From Bacillus sp. X1(2014) (GTDB taxonomy: Bacteria; Bacillota; Bacilli; Bacillales_B; DSM-18226): a stretch of 64,000 bases of DNA. The number at the start of each line of letters is the position of its first letter. The first letter of the stretch is position 1. The notes beneath the pieces were generated by a model, which was given only the letters and a program-made list of their open reading frames with translations, was not told where the DNA came from and made no database searches. Shown here one piece after another: positions 25,441-33,979 of this stretch. The position numbers and the translations under genes are program-made. Location of the stretch: the NCBI RefSeq assembly GCF_007678255.1, contig NZ_VEED01000016.1, positions 62,001 to 126,000 of the forward strand, written 5' to 3'.

Positions 25441-25474
25441 AGTGCTGGCGGCTTATTACTCCAGCACTTTTTTT
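25441..25474 (+). terminator. Terminator-like hairpin between xylA and xylB
   Basis: AGTGCTGG pairs with CCAGCACT around 12 nt and is followed by T7. It stands inside what should be one operon, so it may lower xylB relative to xylA. Confidence 0.85.
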
Positions 25475-25492
25475 AGAAAAGGGTGATCAGGG

Positions 25493-26992
25493 ATGAAATA
25501 CGTAATTGGTGTTGACCTTGGAACGAGCGCAGTAAAAATCTTACTTGTTAACCAGAATGGTGAAGTTTGTCAGGAAGTATCCAAATCATATCCTCTTATA
25601 ATAGAGAAGTCTGGTTATAGTGAACAAAACCCGGAAGAGTGGGTCGAAAAAACCACAGCAGGCTTAGCTGAACTCATCCAGAAATTTGATGGAGATGTTT
25701 ACGATATCGAGGGCATCAGCTTCTCTGGGCAGATGCATGGTTTGGTATTATTAGATCAAAACAATCAAGTATTAAGAAACGCGATTTTGTGGAATGACAC
25801 CAGAACCACAAAACAATGTCAGCAAATCTATGATGTTGTCGGTCGTGAACGTTTATTAGAGGTAACCAAAAACCCGGCATTAGAAGGCTTTACGTTACCG
25901 AAAATTCTCTGGGTAAAAGAAAATGAACCTGAAGTTTTTGAACATGCGAGCGTTTTTTTACTACCGAAGGATTATTTACGCTATCGGATTACCGGGAATA
26001 TCCACATGGAGTACTCTGATGCGGCAGGAACTCTACTATTAAATGTAGCAAAGCGGGAATGGAGCAATGAAGTATTAGAAGCTGCGGGTCTTTCGGCTGA
26101 TTTCTGCCCGCCATTAGTAGAATCTCATGCATTTGTTGGTTCTGTATCGGCAGAATTTGCCCAAGAAACGGGATTATCCGAAGCTGTAAAAGTATTTACA
26201 GGCGGTGCGGACAATGCCTGCGGCGCGATTGGTTCAGGGATTTTATCGGAAGGGAAAACCTTATGCAGTATCGGCACCTCTGGCGTCGTACTTTCATATG
26301 AAGAAAGAAATGACTTCGATTTTGAAGGAAGGGTTCACTACTTTAATCATAGTGAAGAAAATACGTACTATACAATGGGTGTGACCTTGGCTGCAGGTTA
26401 TAGTTTAAGCTGGTTTAAAGACACGTTTGCGAAGGAAGAAGCGTTTGATGACTTTTTAGCTGGTGTGGAGGAAGTGACGGCAGGAAGCAACGGATTATTA
26501 TTTACCCCGTATATCGTGGGGGAGAGAACGCCGCATGCTGATTCTACTATCCGCGGAAGCTTTATTGGGGCAGATGCTGCCCATGAACGCAAGCACTTTG
26601 CCCGCGCGGTTCTCGAAGGAATTACCTTCTCCTTAAACGAATCATTTGAGATTTTTAGAAGCAGCGGCAAGACAATCAATTCGATTATCTCAATCGGCGG
26701 AGGAGCGAAAAACGAAACATGGCTGCAGATGCAGGCAGATATATTCAATGCAAAAATTGAAAAACTAACAAGCGAGCAAGGCCCTGGAATGGGTGCCGCG
26801 ATGCTGGCGGCATACGGCTGCGGCTGGTATCCCTCCCTTCAAGAATGTGCGGAAGTCTTTATCCACATCGATAAAACTTACGAACCGATTCCGGAAAATG
26901 TGGAAGCCTACAAAAAACTGTTTACAATCTACCAACAGGTTTATACACAAACAAAAGAACTTAATGAGCAATTAAGAGAATTTAGAAAGTAA
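25493..26992 (+). CDS. xylB: Xylulokinase
   Basis: A 499-residue FGGY kinase that phosphorylates D-xylulose to xylulose-5-phosphate. Visible motifs are the N-terminal GVDLGTSAVKILLV phosphate loop, GQMHGLVLLD, the substrate region LWNDTRT, the FGGY-type TGGADNACGAIGSG and the C-terminal GGGAKNETWLQMQADI. The length is normal. It follows xylA after a 70-bp gap holding a terminator-like hairpin, with a GGTGATCAGGG ribosome site before the ATG. Together with xylA it carries out the standard bacterial xylose route into the pentose phosphate pathway. Confidence 0.96.
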   Translation: MKYVIGVDLGTSAVKILLVNQNGEVCQEVSKSYPLIIEKSGYSEQNPEEWVEKTTAGLAELIQKFDGDVYDIEGISFSGQMHGLVLLDQNNQVLRNAILWNDTRTTKQCQQIYDVVGRERLLEVTKNPALEGFTLPKILWVKENEPEVFEHASVFLLPKDYLRYRITGNIHMEYSDAAGTLLLNVAKREWSNEVLEAAGLSADFCPPLVESHAFVGSVSAEFAQETGLSEAVKVFTGGADNACGAIGSGILSEGKTLCSIGTSGVVLSYEERNDFDFEGRVHYFNHSEENTYYTMGVTLAAGYSLSWFKDTFAKEEAFDDFLAGVEEVTAGSNGLLFTPYIVGERTPHADSTIRGSFIGADAAHERKHFARAVLEGITFSLNESFEIFRSSGKTINSIISIGGGAKNETWLQMQADIFNAKIEKLTSEQGPGMGAAMLAAYGCGWYPSLQECAEVFIHIDKTYEPIPENVEAYKKLFTIYQQVYTQTKELNEQLREFRK

Positions 26993-27064
26993 ATATTGCC
27001 TAATTGTTTAGTTTTCTTATGAAATCTCAATGAACTCGCCACTTGGCGAGTCTCTTTATTATTT

Positions 27065-27247
27065 GGCTGTGTTAAAGGTTAATCTTGATTTTGACACCCT
27101 GTTGATTGGAGGGAAAGGCACGGAGACTCCTGCGGGAGTACGGGGCAGGGGAGACCCCGAAGGAGCAAAGCGACGAGGAGGCTCCCCGGCACGCCCGCGG
27201 AAAGCGAAGTGCCTGGAACGGAAATCAACAGACATATTTAACACAGA
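27065..27247. repeat. Interspersed ~185-bp nested inverted repeat, copy 2
   Basis: Same element as at 16617, with ends GGCTGTGTTAAA and TTTAACACAG. It fills most of the space between xylB and the aldose epimerase gene. No promoter could be assigned inside it. Confidence 0.9.
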
Positions 27248-27292
27248 CTATTATTTAGGGACTAAAATTAACAAGACGGAAGGAAGATGAAA

Positions 27293-28327
27293 ATGAATGT
27301 CATCCAAGAGTACGCAGGTGAACTCGGCAGCCAGACGATCTCTTCGTTTACGATTCAAAACGATCATGGTGTTGAAGTGACAGCTATTAATTATGGCTGT
27401 ATAATCACTAAAATTGTTGTTCCGGATAAAAACGGAGATTTCGAAAATGTCGTACTTGGGCATGATACGCTCAATGAATATGTACATGACCCCTATTTTC
27501 TTGGAGCCGTTGCTGGTCGTGTGGCCGGAAGGATTAAAGGCGGCTCTTTTGAACTGGATGGAGAATCCTATACGCTTGCAAGAAATGAAAATAACAATCA
27601 TCTGCATGGAGGTATCAAAGGATTTTCCAAGGTCGTATGGGATGCGGAAATAATCGGAAGCGGGGTTCGATTTTCGTATACGAGTTCCGATGGAGAAGAA
27701 GGCTATCCAGGGAATCTTACTATTGAAGTCACTTATATTCTTAACAATAAGAATGAATTATTGGTGCATTATAAAGCAGGGACAGATAAGAAAACATTGG
27801 TCACATTAACGAATCATTCTTATTTTAATCTAAGTGGCAATCTTAAGAGAGATATCTTGCACCACACATTAACAATAAAAAGCGATAAATTTCTTGAATT
27901 AGATGATGAATTCATGCCAACCGGCCATTTTATTGAAGTGGAAAACACGCCATTTGATTTTCGAAATGAAAGGCCCATAAACACCGGAACAAGATCAGGG
28001 CATCCACAAAACATATTGGTAGGGGAAGGATATGATCACCCGTTTCCTTTACATACACATCATGATTCGGAAATTGTTTTAAAGGACCCTGAAAGCGGGC
28101 GGACGTTAACAATTGAAACGGATGAGGCCGGGGTTGTGGTCTACTCGGGAAATTCTTTAAATTCAGAAGGAGAATTCCGGGGCATTCAATCAGCTAAATA
28201 TCTTGGAATTTGTCTTGAGACACAGGCATTGCCTGATGCGATTCATCATCCTCATTTTCCATCAGTGATTTTGGATAAGGATCATCTGTATTCCAAGACG
28301 ACGGTATATAAGTTTGGGGTTGAATAG
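27293..28327 (+). CDS. galM: Aldose 1-epimerase (mutarotase)
   Basis: A protein of about 344 residues of the GalM family, interconverting alpha and beta anomers of aldoses. Motifs include NYGCIITKIVVPDKNG, LGHDTLNEYV, AGRVAGRIKGG, NNHLHGG with the catalytic His region, LTNHSYFNLSG and, near the end, LETQALPDAIHHP with the catalytic Glu. The position beside xylAB suggests it acts on xylose anomers released from xylosides. The frame can start at 27287, but AGGA is then only 2 nt away. The ATG at 27293 has an 8-nt spacing and is preferred. A 185-bp repeat separates it from xylB, so co-transcription is uncertain. Confidence 0.93.
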   Translation: MNVIQEYAGELGSQTISSFTIQNDHGVEVTAINYGCIITKIVVPDKNGDFENVVLGHDTLNEYVHDPYFLGAVAGRVAGRIKGGSFELDGESYTLARNENNNHLHGGIKGFSKVVWDAEIIGSGVRFSYTSSDGEEGYPGNLTIEVTYILNNKNELLVHYKAGTDKKTLVTLTNHSYFNLSGNLKRDILHHTLTIKSDKFLELDDEFMPTGHFIEVENTPFDFRNERPINTGTRSGHPQNILVGEGYDHPFPLHTHHDSEIVLKDPESGRTLTIETDEAGVVVYSGNSLNSEGEFRGIQSAKYLGICLETQALPDAIHHPHFPSVILDKDHLYSKTTVYKFGVE

Positions 28328-28353
28328 GACTAAATGAGAGGGGAGCTTTCAAT

Positions 28354-28413
28354 ATGATTAATGAAGTTCCTGTGTCGAAAAAGGTTATTGCGGCAGGCAC
28401 TGTAAAAGATTAA
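28354..28413 (+). CDS. Very short ORF (19 codons), possible gene remnant
   Basis: MINEVPVSKKVIAAGTVKD follows the epimerase gene by 26 bp, with GAGGGGAG about 10 nt before the ATG, and is closed by a strong terminator at 28420. It may be the start of a gene whose body was deleted, or a chance frame. I do not recognise it. Confidence 0.25.
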   Translation: MINEVPVSKKVIAAGTVKD

Positions 28414-28419
28414 GCTGAG

Positions 28420-28454
28420 AAGGGGCTAACTCATTTTATGAGTTAGCCCTTTTA
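28420..28454 (+). terminator. Terminator after the epimerase gene
   Basis: AAGGGGCTAACTCAT pairs with ATGAGTTAGCCCTTTT around a 3-nt loop, and the T run is part of the stem end. Confidence 0.9.
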
Positions 28455-28490
28455 CCTAAACCTGTAATTATTAGGTAATTTTACTTAAAC

Positions 28491-28532
28491 TTTGTTTATC
28501 CAGTGGGCATACTAACTTTCGAGTGATAGAAT
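28491..28532 (+). promoter_or_regulatory. Orphan XylR operator and promoter
   Basis: Arms TTTGTTTAT and GCATACTAA match the xylA operator at 21 of 25 positions. As at xylA, the -35 (TGGGCA, 28504-28509) lies in the operator, the spacer is 17 bp and the -10 is TAGAAT (28527-28532). No intact gene follows, so this looks like the promoter of a lost xyl-regulon gene. Confidence 0.6.
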
Positions 28533-28689
28533 AAAAAATGTAAATTCTGAATATTTAAAAGCTACCCTTTTACTAGTAGTATTAGCATTTTATTCATGTG
28601 AACTTGATGCTTCAAGTATAAATGAAAGCGGTGACATTTCAATCATTCAAATGAAAAACTTAGAATTGGTTTTTCCTTATTTTCTATAC

Positions 28690-28714
28690 TTAGTTTATTT
28701 AATAAATATACTAA
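28690..28714. promoter_or_regulatory. XylR-operator-like palindrome
   Basis: TTAGTTTAT and ATACTAA arms lie in the same 25-bp frame as the xylA operator, followed by T6. It could instead be a weak terminator. It lies inside the remnant region after the orphan promoter. Confidence 0.35.
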
Positions 28715-28822
28715 GTTTTTTATTTATTAGGAATCTCCCGGTCTATTGGAGGAAACTCCGTTAACCAAATAGAGGGTCATGGTTCTGCAAACTTTGATTT
28801 GATCAAAGCAGCAAGGTCTTGA
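28715..28822 (+). pseudogene. Possible C-terminal gene remnant
   Basis: A start-less open stretch of 35 codons ends GHGSANFDLIKAARS and then stops at 28820. Its residue composition looks protein-like, but I cannot name the parent. It is downstream of an orphan XylR promoter, so a decayed xylose-regulon gene is a reasonable guess. The remaining sequence from 28533 to 28689 is AT-rich and shows nothing recognisable. Confidence 0.25.
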
Positions 28823-28874
28823 AAGGATAGTTTTAATGCGGAGGGATTATCGCTATGAGGGTGGGTAAACACAA

Positions 28875-28910
28875 CAAACCCACTCTTTTTCATTTGAGTG
28901 GGTTTGTATT
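28875..28910. terminator. Bidirectional terminator downstream of the GPH transporter gene
   Basis: CAAACCCACTC pairs with GAGTGGGTTTG around a 10-nt loop, with TATTTTT after it on the plus strand. It lies 30 bp beyond the stop of the minus-strand transporter gene. Confidence 0.75.
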
Positions 28911-28939
28911 TTTAATAGTATCTATTTGTGACTCACAGT

Positions 28940-30439
28940 TCAGAGAGTTTTTGCTTTCGCACGAGAAGCATCGAGTTGCTTATTGATATCTTCGACGTCT
29001 TTATCTGAAAGCGGGTAAAGAGCCATAACAATCATCGAAACGATAGCAAGTGCTGCTGGAATCCAGATAGCTGTAATATTGATACCGGAAAGCGCACTTG
29101 CCGTTTGCTTCGCTGCATTTCCATCAAAACCGTAAGCCGCAAGGAACCAGAGCGGAATGGCACCACCAAGAGTGAAGCCAATCTTGAAGAAGAGACCCAT
29201 GATCGCGTTGATGATAGCAGCGTTACGTTTGCCAGACTTCATTTCACCATAAGAGACAACTTCAGGAACGAGAGCCCACATGAAACCTGTTGCTGAAGTA
29301 AGACCCCATTGTTTGATGAAGGTTGAAACATAGGCAAGTAAGAGTGAATCATGCATGCCATCTAACGACCATACCCAAGTAAGGATTTCACCAACAACAA
29401 ACATACCAAGGAAGAAATGGAAGAATCCCTTTTTACCAAAGATTTTCCTCAATTTTGGCCAGAAGAGTGGGAAAGCGATACCAGGAATGGAGGCAATGAG
29501 ACCTACTGCACCCATCCAGTCTGAGTGGTTGACCGTGTATTGGTTAAAGAAGCCATTCACTGTATTCATGAAGAACATGAAGGTGAAAGCAAGCATAAAG
29601 AATAGACCTAGAATAACGAGTGGTTTGTTGTGCTTCAATTCAACGAACAGATCAGTAGCTTTCACTTCTGCAGATTGTTCTGCAGTTGCGACAACACGTT
29701 CTTTTGTAAGACGGTAGCAGAAGAACAGCGCCACAGCCCCAAGTACCATGTAAACCATGTAAACCCCAAACCAAGCGTGACTTGCAGATACATCCGTATA
29801 AGTACCCATGTTGAGCTTGAGACCAAAGAAACCTGTGTCTTTGGCCGAACGGTCTAATGGGGCTGCCATTTGGACAAACATTGGAAACAGTGTGTAAACC
29901 AAAAGGTTAGCAATGTTAGCCAGCATCATACGAGTAGTTGTGATTTTATCTACGGATTCAGGGTCACGTGTGAGTGAAGCATTCAGCGAACCGTAAGGAA
30001 TGTTAACCACTGAATAAACCAAGTCGAGCAGAAAGTAAGTGATAAAGGCGATGGGCACTGAACCACGAATGGCTGGAATTGGAACAAAGAGCATCGCTGA
30101 TAAGATAATAAGTGGAATACCTGCAATCAGAAGCCAAGGACGATATTTTCCGTGCTTGAATGTATGTTTATCGACGTAGGTACCAACCATCGGATCCCAG
30201 AATACGTTGACGATACGGACAAACAAGAAGATGAACCCAGCTGCTGCCGTACCAATGGCATTAACGGTAGTCAGATAGAGAGCTAGGAAACCTCCGACTG
30301 TACCAAATACTAGGTTTTGGGCAAAGTCCCCAAGACCGTAGCCAATCCGTTCAGAAAGGCTGAGCTTATGGTACTCGTTATGTTGAATGTTTTGAGTATT
30401 TTTGTTCATTTGTTTAACTGTTGATTCCATTAAAGCCAT
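28940..30439 (-). CDS. GPH-family sugar:cation symporter (xyloside transporter XynP/XylP-like)
   Basis: A 499-residue transporter with 12 predicted membrane helices. Features of the glycoside-pentoside-hexuronide family are ERIGYGLGDFAQNL at the N-terminus, the DPMVGTYVDK loop, HGKYRPW and a KSGKRNAAIINAIMG segment in the second half. Related proteins import isoprimeverose, xylobiose or xylosides. The XylR-operator-like sequence at 30668 and a cre-like site at 30559 on its upstream side place it in the xylose regulon. AAGGAG lies 8 nt before the ATG at 30439. No xyloside hydrolase gene is nearby, so either free xylose or a disaccharide handled elsewhere is the substrate. Confidence 0.9.
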   Translation of the reverse strand: MALMESTVKQMNKNTQNIQHNEYHKLSLSERIGYGLGDFAQNLVFGTVGGFLALYLTTVNAIGTAAAGFIFLFVRIVNVFWDPMVGTYVDKHTFKHGKYRPWLLIAGIPLIILSAMLFVPIPAIRGSVPIAFITYFLLDLVYSVVNIPYGSLNASLTRDPESVDKITTTRMMLANIANLLVYTLFPMFVQMAAPLDRSAKDTGFFGLKLNMGTYTDVSASHAWFGVYMVYMVLGAVALFFCYRLTKERVVATAEQSAEVKATDLFVELKHNKPLVILGLFFMLAFTFMFFMNTVNGFFNQYTVNHSDWMGAVGLIASIPGIAFPLFWPKLRKIFGKKGFFHFFLGMFVVGEILTWVWSLDGMHDSLLLAYVSTFIKQWGLTSATGFMWALVPEVVSYGEMKSGKRNAAIINAIMGLFFKIGFTLGGAIPLWFLAAYGFDGNAAKQTASALSGINITAIWIPAALAIVSMIVMALYPLSDKDVEDINKQLDASRAKAKTL

Positions 30440-30558
30440 GTCACAATCTCCTTTTTAGCCAAATTATAAATCACTTATCCGCTTACATTAGTAGATACTG
30501 GTAATATAGTCTCTGGAAAAATTAAGTCTTTCAAATCTTTTTTAGCCAAGGAATTAGC

Positions 30559-30572
30559 GTTAACCGCTTTCA
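30559..30572 (-). promoter_or_regulatory. cre-like site upstream of the GPH transporter
   Basis: GTTAACCGCTTTCA on the plus strand matches the cre consensus at 12 of 14 positions and is partly palindromic. It is 120 bp before the transporter start codon. Confidence 0.5.
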
Positions 30573-30667
30573 GAGATGGTTAGAAAATTGGATACCCTTT
30601 TTAATGTGAATTGCTGCTTTCACTACCTATCTAGAAATATTTTTAAAAAATAAACAATAATATAAAC

Positions 30668-30692
30668 TTAGTTTGTCTATCGGATAAACCAA
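30668..30692 (-). promoter_or_regulatory. XylR operator upstream of the GPH transporter
   Basis: Arms TTAGTTTGT and GATAAACCAA are in the 25-bp frame of the xylA operator. On the minus strand TAGACA lies in the same -35 position as at xylA, but the -10 is not obvious. The implied leader would be about 190 nt. The rest of 30440-30867 is AT-rich with no gene seen. Confidence 0.6.
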
Positions 30693-30818
30693 GCTTGAAT
30701 CAATACTAACACATGTTTTTTAAATGAACAATATACAAGTTTAAAAATTTTTTCGAAATAATAAAAATAATTAAGTGAGGGAACAGCATAAATTCTGAAG
30801 ACTGCTGTTATCAATATT

Positions 30819-30847
30819 AAAAAAGCCGATTCAAATTTGAAATCGGC
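30819..30847 (-). terminator. Terminator of the paiB-like gene
   Basis: GCCGATT pairs with AATCGGC. On the minus strand it is followed by a run of six T. Confidence 0.8.
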
Positions 30848-30867
30848 GCAATCACTTAAATTAACTT

Positions 30868-31479
30868 TTATTTTTGTAGATTTCTCTTCATAAGAGATGC
30901 CACTTGTATATTATCATGTTGGGAAGTTCCTTCTAGCTGCTTAATAATTAACTCTTGTCGTTCCGCGGGATGATTTTGACTTAATTTAGCTTTTGCTTCA
31001 ATTTTTGAGATGTTTATTCTGAATGCTACAATCCCTTTGCTCATTCCTTCGATAAATTGAGAATCTACATCATTTAAATGGTATAAGCTATCTGGTCTTT
31101 CATATTTTTTTACCATGTCATTTAAAGAGTCAAATATTACTTTTGGTTCCTCGACAATCTCCATCTTTCCATATAAATGAATAGATACATAATTCCAAGT
31201 AGGTACGGCCTTCATTGTTTCGTACCAAGAAGGTGAAATATAACAGTGAGGACCTTGGAAAACCGCAAGAACTTGTTGGTCCTCAATATCCTTCCACTGT
31301 TCATTTGGGCGAGCAAAATGACCATATAAGGCACGCTCAGCTTTATTTAATGTGAGGGGAAGATGGGTAGCATAGGGTTCTCCGTTATGCTGGGAAAATA
31401 AAGTGGCAAAGCCGTATTTTTCGATAAAATCATAAATCACTTCTTCGTCCTCTAGTTTAAAATGTTTAGGAATATACAC
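30868..31479 (-). CDS. paiB: PaiB-like FMN-binding negative regulator
   Basis: About 203 residues. The start YIPKHF, the YGFATLFSQHNGEPYATHLPL segment, GHFARPNEQW, VFQGPHCYISPSWY, VPTWNYVSIHLYGK and the C-terminal KLSQNHP are typical of PaiB split-barrel flavin-binding proteins. B. subtilis PaiB represses sporulation and degradative-enzyme genes. Start choice: AAGGAGGAG lies 6 nt before a GTG at 31479, giving the usual V/M-YIPKHF N-terminus. The longer open frame back to 31650 overlaps the divergent MocR gene and is rejected. The MocR-type regulator divergent from it may control it. Confidence 0.88.
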   Translation of the reverse strand: MYIPKHFKLEDEEVIYDFIEKYGFATLFSQHNGEPYATHLPLTLNKAERALYGHFARPNEQWKDIEDQQVLAVFQGPHCYISPSWYETMKAVPTWNYVSIHLYGKMEIVEEPKVIFDSLNDMVKKYERPDSLYHLNDVDSQFIEGMSKGIVAFRINISKIEAKAKLSQNHPAERQELIIKQLEGTSQHDNIQVASLMKRNLQK

Positions 31480-31603
31480 GATTATCTCCTCCTTCATTAT
31501 GCCTTTGTAATTGGCGGTATTCATATAAAATATTTTATTATGCCAACTGACATATAAAAAGGTACAATTATGAATAAAAGAACATGTCAAAGGTGTATTG
31601 TAA

Positions 31604-32998
31604 ATGAAAAATACCATTTTTGCTTTTAAGGATGATTCGCCCAAATACAAACAAATCTACGAGCAGTTTAAATTATTTATTGAGAGTGGCGACATACCAG
31701 CTGGTGACCCACTGCCTTCCATTCGCGGGCTCGCAGACTCTCTACAAGTAAGTCGGAATACGACATTAATGGCGTATGAGCAGCTTGTAGCTGAAGGTTA
31801 TATTCGTGGTGAGGGTCGAAAAGGGTATATTGTAAATGAATTAGATCCACTTTTATTTCAAGATGCCATCGTTCTTCCTAATAAAGAGCAACCAAAGCCG
31901 GTGACACCAGGCCTTATTGACTTTCGAGCAGGAGCCGTAGATCAAAGCCATTTCCCTCTGAAAATTTGGAGGAGAATAGGCAATCAAGTTTTAACATTAC
32001 AGGAGAGCTTTCGATACGGGGAACCCTTTGGTGAACTGTGCTTGCGTGAACAAATCGCCGCATATTTACTCCAATCCCGTGGGGTCAAAACAGATCCAAA
32101 TGCGATCATAATCGGCAGTAGTACCCAACAAATGCTGATTTATCTCGGACAAATCCTGAAGGAGGATTTCACTAGTATTATTGTAGAGGACCCAGGTTAT
32201 GATGGAGCAAGGGAGGCTTTTCAATTTCATTGTTTCACGCTTGAAACTTTACCAGTTTATGAATCAGGTGCTGATTTTTCAAAATTAGAACAAATGAATT
32301 CAGGGTTAATCTATGTCACACCCTCCCATCAAAGTCCAATAGGAGTAAGTATGTCTATTCAACAAAGGCAAATGCTTATTCATTGGGCTAACAAGAAACA
32401 CGGATTTATTATCGAAGACGATTATGATAGTGAATTTCGATATACGCAGCAACCATTTCCAGCACTTGCTTCCATTGATTCAACAAAGGTTATTTACCTT
32501 GGGAATTTCTCTAAGTCATTTCTTCCAGGAATCCGTCTAAGTTATATGGTGCTGCCACAGAGACTTTTAAACCGTTATAAACACCGATTTAATCAGTTCG
32601 AGAGTACCACTTCCCTTATTAGCCAGCTTACAATGGCTAAATTTATGGAAGAGGGGGAATGGAATTGCCATATTAAACGGATGCGACTTGTGTATAAGCG
32701 AAAAATGCAGTGCTTAGTTTCAGAATTAATCAAACACTTCAACAAAACTATATCCATTATTGGGGAACAGTCTGGTTTGTACGTTTTAGTTAAGGTACAT
32801 CTAAATCGTTCTGAAGAGTGGTTAATCGAGCGAGCTTCCATGTATGGGGTTAAAGTTTATCCTACCTCCATCTATTTCATAAAAAATCATTCTGATGAAG
32901 CAATAATTAAGCTCGGATTCAGTAATCTTACATGTGAGGAAATACAATTAGGTGTAGAGCTTTTAAAAAAGGCTTGGGTCAGACCCCCATTGCGTTAA
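31604..32998 (+). CDS. MocR-type regulator (GntR HTH fused to class I aminotransferase fold)
   Basis: A 464-residue protein. The GntR winged helix at residues about 10-75 contains YEQFKLFIESGDIPAGDPLPS and LADSLQVSRNTTLMAYEQL. The rest has an aminotransferase fold with VEDPGYDGAREAF, VTPSHQSPIG, EDDYDSEF and YLGNFSKSFLPGIR, in which the Lys of the SKSF motif should bind pyridoxal phosphate. MocR proteins regulate B6, GABA or amine genes. It is divergent from paiB. The final residues VRPPLR and the stop codon are encoded by a 42-bp palindromic repeat, and the natural C-terminus may have been replaced. Confidence 0.88.
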   Translation: MKNTIFAFKDDSPKYKQIYEQFKLFIESGDIPAGDPLPSIRGLADSLQVSRNTTLMAYEQLVAEGYIRGEGRKGYIVNELDPLLFQDAIVLPNKEQPKPVTPGLIDFRAGAVDQSHFPLKIWRRIGNQVLTLQESFRYGEPFGELCLREQIAAYLLQSRGVKTDPNAIIIGSSTQQMLIYLGQILKEDFTSIIVEDPGYDGAREAFQFHCFTLETLPVYESGADFSKLEQMNSGLIYVTPSHQSPIGVSMSIQQRQMLIHWANKKHGFIIEDDYDSEFRYTQQPFPALASIDSTKVIYLGNFSKSFLPGIRLSYMVLPQRLLNRYKHRFNQFESTTSLISQLTMAKFMEEGEWNCHIKRMRLVYKRKMQCLVSELIKHFNKTISIIGEQSGLYVLVKVHLNRSEEWLIERASMYGVKVYPTSIYFIKNHSDEAIIKLGFSNLTCEEIQLGVELLKKAWVRPPLR

Positions 32999-33017
32999 AG
33001 CAGTGGGGGACTGACCC
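32976..33017. repeat. 42-bp GGGTCAG/CTGACCC palindrome, copy 2, shared by two convergent genes
   Basis: GGGTCAGACCCCCATTGC and GCAGTGGGGGACTGACCC flank GTTAAA. The central TTAA (32995-32998) contains TAA on both strands and is the stop codon of the MocR gene and of the C-N hydrolase gene. The hairpin should also terminate both transcripts. Confidence 0.92.
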
Positions 33018-33891
33018 TTATGGACTTGTATGGCTCATATTTTGAATAAACATCTACACGGCGGGTGCGATCCATAAAGGTAGTTGCGGCACCTGTTTTT
33101 CTATTTTCATAGAGTTCATCAATATCAACGGTACCAGTGACTACGGTATGTTTATTTGTTTCGGCTTCTGCCACAATTCCGTTTGGCGTCCAAGCCAGGT
33201 CGCATGGACTTAGTATGGAGGAACGGCCAAAGCCATTTGGCAGCGGAGCTCCAGGCTCACCTACAGTCGGGCAGTGAACAAAATATACTTGATTTTCGAT
33301 TGCTCGTGCCTGTGCCGAGTGGCGTACCCGCCAGAATCCTGCTTCTGTAAATGTGTAGGATGGACAGAAAATGATTTCCGCTCCATTTACACTTAAAATT
33401 CGGGACACTTCAGGAATTTCCGCTTCATAGCAAACCGCCAGCCCGATTTTCGCAGGACCAATAGAAAATACCTCTAGCGTATCTCCTTCGGATGTTTGCC
33501 AATTTGCCTCAGCAGGAAAAATATGCGTTTTTTTGTGTTCTACATAAGACCCATTTTGATCAAAAATATAGGCGATATTAAAATATTTATCTTCCCGCTT
33601 TTCCAAATGGGAGCCGGCAATGATGACTTGTTGTCTACTTTGTGCAAGACGCCGGAACAATTCTTTATACTGAACTGTGTAATCATCTATCTTGGTTAAA
33701 TCAGCAGTGGTTAACTGATCTGCATCAGGGAAACTTGCAAGGAGTCCTACTGTAAAAAGTTCTGGGAATATAACATAATCTGTATCAGAAGGAACTTGAT
33801 CGATTAGTTCCAACACCTGTTTTTCAAATGCTTCAAATGAATCTACTTTTTCTACACGAAATTGGCATGCACTGATTTTTACTTGTTTCAC
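32995..33891 (-). CDS. Carbon-nitrogen hydrolase (nitrilase superfamily)
   Basis: About 298 residues. The Glu-Lys-Cys triad is visible as Glu44 in VIFPELF, Lys121 in HKKTHIFPAE and Cys154 in LAVCYEAEIP. The family hydrolyses amides, nitriles or N-carbamoyl compounds. Here, next to a semialdehyde dehydrogenase, a class III aminotransferase and a PucR regulator, an amidase or N-carbamoyl-beta-amino acid hydrolase role is likely. The open frame begins at 33924, but GTG at 33891 has a TAGGAGG site 7 nt before it and gives the proper KQVKISACQF start. The last residues (SIRVSPPLL) come from the palindromic repeat. Confidence 0.87.
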   Translation of the reverse strand: MKQVKISACQFRVEKVDSFEAFEKQVLELIDQVPSDTDYVIFPELFTVGLLASFPDADQLTTADLTKIDDYTVQYKELFRRLAQSRQQVIIAGSHLEKREDKYFNIAYIFDQNGSYVEHKKTHIFPAEANWQTSEGDTLEVFSIGPAKIGLAVCYEAEIPEVSRILSVNGAEIIFCPSYTFTEAGFWRVRHSAQARAIENQVYFVHCPTVGEPGAPLPNGFGRSSILSPCDLAWTPNGIVAEAETNKHTVVTGTVDIDELYENRKTGAATTFMDRTRRVDVYSKYEPYKSIRVSPPLL

Positions 33892-33909
33892 CTTTAGCCC
33901 TCCTACAAA

Positions 33910-33962
33910 AGTGCCTGACACCACCCTAATTCATCAACATGATTCGGGGAATGACAGGCACT
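33910..33962 (-). terminator. Inverted repeat between hydrolase and dehydrogenase genes
   Basis: AGTGCCTG (33910-33917) pairs with CAGGCACT (33955-33962) around 37 nt. On the minus strand it is followed by TTTTG. The GTGCCTGACACCACCC text is a known-looking dispersed motif, with a degenerate copy at about 21175-21195. It may be a weak terminator after mmsA. Confidence 0.45.
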
Positions 33963-33979
33963 GTTCTTAACCGGCTCTA

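Noticed and set aside
27059..27290. Open frames on both strands inside the 185-bp repeat
   Set aside because: They arise from the GC-rich repeat, have no ribosome site, and the corresponding frames in other copies are not conserved as protein.
29105..29857. Frames on the strand opposite the GPH transporter
   Set aside because: They are shadows of the transporter codons. None has a ribosome site or recognisable protein.
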